Below, one piece after another: positions 59,700 through 64,000 of a stretch of 64,000 bases of DNA; the stretch's first letter is position 1, and every line of letters begins with the position of its first letter. The notes beneath the pieces are model-generated. The model saw only the letters and a program-made list of their open reading frames with translations. It was not told the origin of the DNA and did not search any database. The stretch comes from Saururus chinensis (lineage: Eukaryota; Streptophyta; Magnoliopsida; Piperales; Saururaceae). The DNA is taken from assembly GCA_035235625.1 (NCBI GenBank), contig CP141144.1, positions 46,808,014-46,872,013 on the forward strand, in the 5' to 3' direction. The position numbers were made by a program, and so were the translations under genes.

Positions 59700-61069
59700 T
59701 GATGCGCGTAAAATATATCAATTTTATACACTTTTTTATCTTATTTGCTTGATAGTATTAGGTTAATTTAGGGTTAATTAGGGTTTATTAATTTGAAGAT
59801 TGATATTAATATTTTATTTTAATTATTAATTAATTTAGGCATCATTAATTGTTTAGGTGTGTATTTGAATCAAGTCAGAATTTTATTTATCTATGACACA
59901 TATAAATTGTATTTTTTTATGTTTTGAAGGTAAGCTGCACTGATCAAGGCCCTTGGACAATGTGAGGAATAATTTAAAACATTCTTGACATGTTTTCAAA
60001 TGACTTGGATGACATTATGAAGTTACAAACAAGTAGAAAATTAATATGGACGCAAACAAAAGAACTTAATGAACAGAGCAGGAAAGTAGATATGAATATG
60101 GACTGTTCAATTAATAGACTTAGCTTCCTGAATAAAATTTGAAAATGAAATTGAATATATTTGTCCAAATTATAGAAATAATGTACCCAATCGCTTAGGC
60201 AGCCAAAGCAATCGATCGGCTTAATGTGCACTTTCCTATTTTAAGCTGATCTTGACTCACTTTTGCATTGGACTTCCTCCCATAACTCTTATACTTACAT
60301 AAACTCATATAAGGCTCACAATTGAGGGATTCTAGTAGATTTTTTGGAGTGAAAAAGGGAGAAAAATATGGAGGAGAAATCAAAACTTTTAATTACTTGG
60401 AGTTGATAAAACTATAAATATGTTTTAGTTTCTTTTTAATTTATATCTTAATTATGAATAATGATAATTGTATAACAACGATTTTATTTTTAATGGATGA
60501 TTTTTTATATTTATTCAACTCTATGTTGATTTATTGTCATGTCGACGATAGATTTATATGGTTTTGAAATTTACATTGATTATAATTTATATGATTTAGA
60601 TGAGATGGTCATACAATAATTTTAATGTTTATATGATTAATAAATTAGATGTGTTACACTAATATTGGAAGAGTCATATCTATAGTTTAGTACAAATAAT
60701 TCGTGTTATTGCTAAAGATAGGTCATGTCATGGATTTAATTAATGATTAATTCTAAAGTAATTATATCTTGTAGCTGAAAATATTTGTTCATATTAACAT
60801 TAGATTTAAATTAAAAATTAAATAATTGGTATGATTCTATTGTGGATTTGATTTCTTAAGTAATTGTCATCGTATTGCTATCTTTTATTTCGTCAATTGA
60901 TTACTTACTTTATTTAATTTAAGTTTAAGTTCTTTTATTTTCAATCAACAAATTCTCTTCTTAGATTTAGTAATTAATATATTCATCCATGAGGTTTGAC
61001 AACCCTTAAATACTTATCCTAGTACAATTATGTTGTACATTTGTAATGGGTTTTTTTTATAAATGCATA
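59700..61069. mobile_element. Solo LTR, 1370 bp, inserted in copia-2 RNase H
   Basis: Begins TGATGCGCGTAAAATATATC and ends TATAAATGCATA, flanked by GTTCT at 59695-59699 and 61070-61074. Removal of the insert and one GTTCT leaves an open RNase H frame over the junction. The last base pair reads TA rather than CA. AT-rich, no coding capacity, no related copy in the window. Confidence 0.8.
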
Positions 61070-61290
61070 GTTCTTAATTACTTTTGGGGGGGAGTTGTGT
61101 CATGGCAATCAAAGTTGTAAGAGTGTGTGCTTCTTCGTCTACAACAAAGGCCAAATACATTGCAATTACTGAGAATTGCAAGGCGATGCTATGGATGAAT
61201 AGATTCATGAGAGAGTTAGGTTTAAAGCAAGACAACTATGTTGTGCACGATGATAGTCATGTTGGTTTGCCAACTATATGTGTAGCATAA
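61070..61290 (+). pseudogene. RNase H of copia-2, last fragment
   Basis: Reads TFGGGVVSWQSK-like sequence (with a frame slip), then SSTTKAKYIAITENCKAMLW and MNRFMRELGLKQDNYVVHDD. The C-terminal part with the usual HTKHIDVRYHF block is absent; the element is truncated here. Confidence 0.85.
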
Positions 61291-61583
61291 ACAAACCCAG
61301 AAAAATAAAGTTTCTCTAACTTGCAGTAAGTTACATGATTTATCTTCCCCCTTTTAAACAAAATAAGGATAATTTTTTGCTCAAATTAACATGCTTAATT
61401 CCAATGTGTGCACTGCAATAGTCATGTTTGTTTGTCAACTATGTATATGGCATAAACAAATCGAGAAAAATAAAGTGTCTCTAACTTGAAATTAAGTTAC
61501 ATGATTTATCTTCCCCATTTCAAACAAAATAAGAACAAATTTTGTTCAAATTAACATGCCCAATTCCATTGTGTTCTAATGAT
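61254..61583. repeat. 165-bp tandem duplication at the end of copia-2
   Basis: TAGTCATGTTGGTTTGCCAA starts at 61254 and its relative TAGTCATGTTTGTTTGTCAA at 61419. The match continues through 'gagaaaaataaag', 'aagttacatgatttatcttc' and 'caaattaacatg'. The duplication includes the truncated RNase H end. Confidence 0.88.
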
Positions 61584-62837
61584 ACTTTGCAACTAAAAAA
61601 CACAAGAATTTTTATGTTGAAACCCAACCAGCGAAAAACCAAGAGACACTCTATCTACATTAACGATGCACCATGTAAACTTTAGATTACAAAATTACCA
61701 ATCTCAATGACAAAAATCTCAGTTTTTTCTTCCAAGAGTTGGTTCTCCATATCACTCTTGAATTCTGAAGCAACTACTCTTCGATTGTTTACCGACCATA
61801 GCTTGATCTTCTTTGCCTTTGTGCTTTTTGATCAAAGTAGTTTAAGAACATGAGTCATATGTCAAGTTTATTGGCCAATTTTTTTTAAAAAAATTATGTC
61901 TAAAAATCTTGTGTATGTATTGAGTCTTAGAATCTAATATGAGGTTGTTGTGGTCAAGTCTTATTTTAAAATTGACAAACTTGAATAATAGGAGCAAACA
62001 TGTTCTTATTGATCAACACAAACTATTGAAGAATGTTGAAGGTTTTTTAAAACTTATTCATAACACATTTGCATACAAAAATTACTTTGAAAAGTTTTAG
62101 AAGTAAATTCATAGGTTTCAAAAGGTTTTAGAGTAAAAAGGGTAAAATATTAAAATTATTAGTAAAATGATCGATCACTGCAAAACAAGAAGTAAACCAT
62201 CGATCGATACTTAGTTTCACCTTGTGCAAAAATAAGCTCAGAGTTATTGATTAATCGCTCCCGTGAATTGATCGATTGCTTTAAGTATCATGTACAAAAC
62301 AAATAGTGAATGATCGATCTTTGTTTGGAACGATTGTTCTCCTCATGGACTAGTTGCCTAATTAAGCCATTTTGATTTTATTTTATTTTCTTATATAATT
62401 CTAAGACCTAAACCTACTTAAAGAGTTATATAATGGTTTAGAAATCATAAAATTTGAGAGAGGAAAACCTAGAGGAGATTAAAGAAAAAAGTTTCATACA
62501 TTTGTATATTGTTTTCTAAGAAGAATGCAAATGAAGTTTTGAGTTGAAGATTTATGGTGAATTGAAGAAGATAATCCACAACTAAAGGAGTTTAAATATA
62601 GAGATTTCAAAGATGTGTTGCGGCAAATCTTTAATGGGAGATTAAAGATTTTACAAGGCCAAAGTCAACACAGCAAGAGGTGCTTGTTAATGGCTAGAAG
62701 AAGATGAGGACAAGGCAAGGAGAAAGAAGTTTTAAGTGTTTAAGGGAGAAGACTTAAAGGCCCGCAACAACTATCGAATCATGAGGAACTTGTGTTACAC
62801 TAAATAATGTTGGTGGTTTGTTTGTGTCAATGTAATG
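61584..62837. other. Spacer, no gene seen
   Basis: AT-rich. Around 62165-62335 there are repeated GATCGATC/CGATCGAT words (see findings). No coding signal. Confidence 0.4.
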
Positions 62838-64000
62838 TGTAAGATCCCTTACCCTAATCTGATTTATTAATTAATTTTATTGTTAATTATGTGGTTTTAG
62901 TTTTAATTTAATCAGTTTGTCTTATTTTGGGATTAAATATGGTTAACAATGGTTTTAATCAAGATTTCTTCACTTCATTAGTTCTTATCTTAAACTAAGT
63001 TTATCTAAATTTTTTTGGAATTTTTGGGATTTTTTTGGTAATTTTCCAAAAAATTAGGGCACGGATCCTGCCGTGGGTCTCACGTTCATAAATTAGGATG
63101 ATGGGTCCCACAAGACCCTAAACCTAACTTATTTCTATATTAAAGAGTTTCAAAAATTTTAAATATGGTTTTAGACCTAAATGAAGAAATTGCCTATTTT
63201 TAGTAGAAAATTTTATTCGTACCCTAATTTCTAATTTTTACACCCCATCACTTACTATAAATAGAATTGATCCAGCTTCATTTACATTTCATAAAGGCTA
63301 AGACCTGGAGGCTGAGAAGTCCTAATCCCCATTCCATAAGAAGAAAGTTTGATTAAGGTAAGATTAGTCTTGATTTTTTCACTAATCTCTTAGGGTTTTG
63401 CACAATTTCTCTTAATCTCATCTTTCCCAAGGTTGAATATTATTTTATTGTACTAAAGTTGCTAATTTTAATCTCTACTTCAAACCTCTAATGAGGTATT
63501 TTCATTTTGGAACAAAGCAAGCCCTAGATCTATGAGTTTTTCAGTGATTTAAGCTTCATTAATCGGATTTATCAAGGTATTAAGTAAACCCTAAATATGG
63601 GAAGGGAATTGAAGAGCTTCAAGATTCAATTTTGGTCCAAGGTCTCATTGAAGGTAAGGGTCTTCTTCTAAAATAAGTTTGTGTTCTAGATTTGAAGTTT
63701 GGCATGATTTATGTGGGTTTTGCTTAGTGTGGAGCTTTAATGGTGGTTTTTGTAAAGCTTGATCTTTCTAATGATTTTCTTGTGTTTTAGTTAATTAATG
63801 ACTAGATCTATCATTTTCTAAGCTTACATTTTAATATCGTGATGATTGGAAATGAGATTTGAATATTTATGTTGATTTTGTAAAGTTTTAAGTTTTGGGT
63901 TCGCAAGGTTGAAGACGAACCAGAGCTACTGTGTAGGCATTCAAACAGCCTATAGGCCGATCGAATGGCCAGGCGTTTGAATGGCCTTCTAGCCGATCAA
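62838..64000 (+). mobile_element. Start of an LTR retrotransposon, runs out of the window
   Basis: TGTAAGATCCCTTACC is a plausible LTR start. A TATA box follows about 420 bp later and a leader-like region after it. The 'gggtcccacaagaccc' stretch at about 63105 parallels the same region of other LTRs here. No primer site or coding region inside the window, so it may be a full element or a solo LTR. Confidence 0.5.
63255..63263 (+). promoter_or_regulatory. TATA box of the last LTR
   Basis: CTATAAATA followed about 35 bp downstream by 'catttcataaaggctaagac', a reasonable transcription start region of an LTR. Confidence 0.5.

Larger units (their letters stand above)
50576..61290 (+). mobile_element. 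Ty1/copia retrotransposon copia-2, truncated and twice interrupted
   Basis: LTR remnant, primer site, gag with CCHC, integrase, reverse transcriptase and RNase H lie in copia order on +. RNase H is split by LTR insertions at 54672-59604 and 59700-61069 and stops short at about 61290. No 3' LTR is found. Unrelated in detail to copia-1 (base composition and protein motifs differ). Confidence 0.85.

Overview
The window is nuclear DNA of a flowering plant, probably a woody eudicot; the species cannot be fixed from sequence alone. The evidence is GT-AG spliced genes of plant families, AT-rich spacers, and nearly every class of plant transposable element, many nested in one another. I estimate that roughly three quarters is transposon-derived. 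I see no tRNA, rRNA, CRISPR or operon-like structure.

Only three host genes are supported. (1) At 189-1467 (+) a complete three-exon gene encodes the mitochondrial large-subunit ribosomal protein mL43 (119 aa). (2) At 29948-32611 (-) a two-exon UDP-glycosyltransferase of UGT83A type appears intact (452 aa). (3) At 42069-43889 (-) a two-exon BAHD acyltransferase of the HCT (hydroxycinnamoyl transferase) type is intact except for a one-base frameshift in an A/T run. Genes 2 and 3 are about 9.5 kb apart on the same strand, separated mainly by a CACTA transposon.

Layout: 1915-2487 is an old LTR-type fragment carrying a 174-bp MITE. At 2488-13765 a CACTA relic is split by a Mutator-like element (MULE, 2738-12701). 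The MULE has long terminal inverted repeats, a decayed mudrA transposase and a plant mobile domain (PMD) gene. A 3112-bp solo LTR (4027-7138, target duplication ACTAT) sits inside the transposase reading frame. At 13766-17943 LTR-like sequence holds a 2.1-kb hAT-type element (14072-16166). At 17944-27001 a long LTR-type sequence is interrupted by a complete but dead Ty1/copia element (19172-24648, two 180-bp LTRs). A low-copy dispersed repeat (about 27425, 28150, 34815) surrounds the glycosyltransferase. At 36776-40381 is a bounded non-autonomous CACTA element (3606 bp, TSD AGT). At 47501-50575 is a hAT element with transposase remains. At 50576-61290 a second copia element is split by two LTR insertions (54672-59604 and 59700-61069). 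The window ends inside another LTR that starts at 62838.

The most informative signals are the nested insertions that can be ordered in time, the MULE that carries both mudrA and PMD genes and has decayed largely through apparent CGA-to-TGA changes, the extremely repeat-layered solo LTRs, and the clean one-base lesion in the HCT-like gene.
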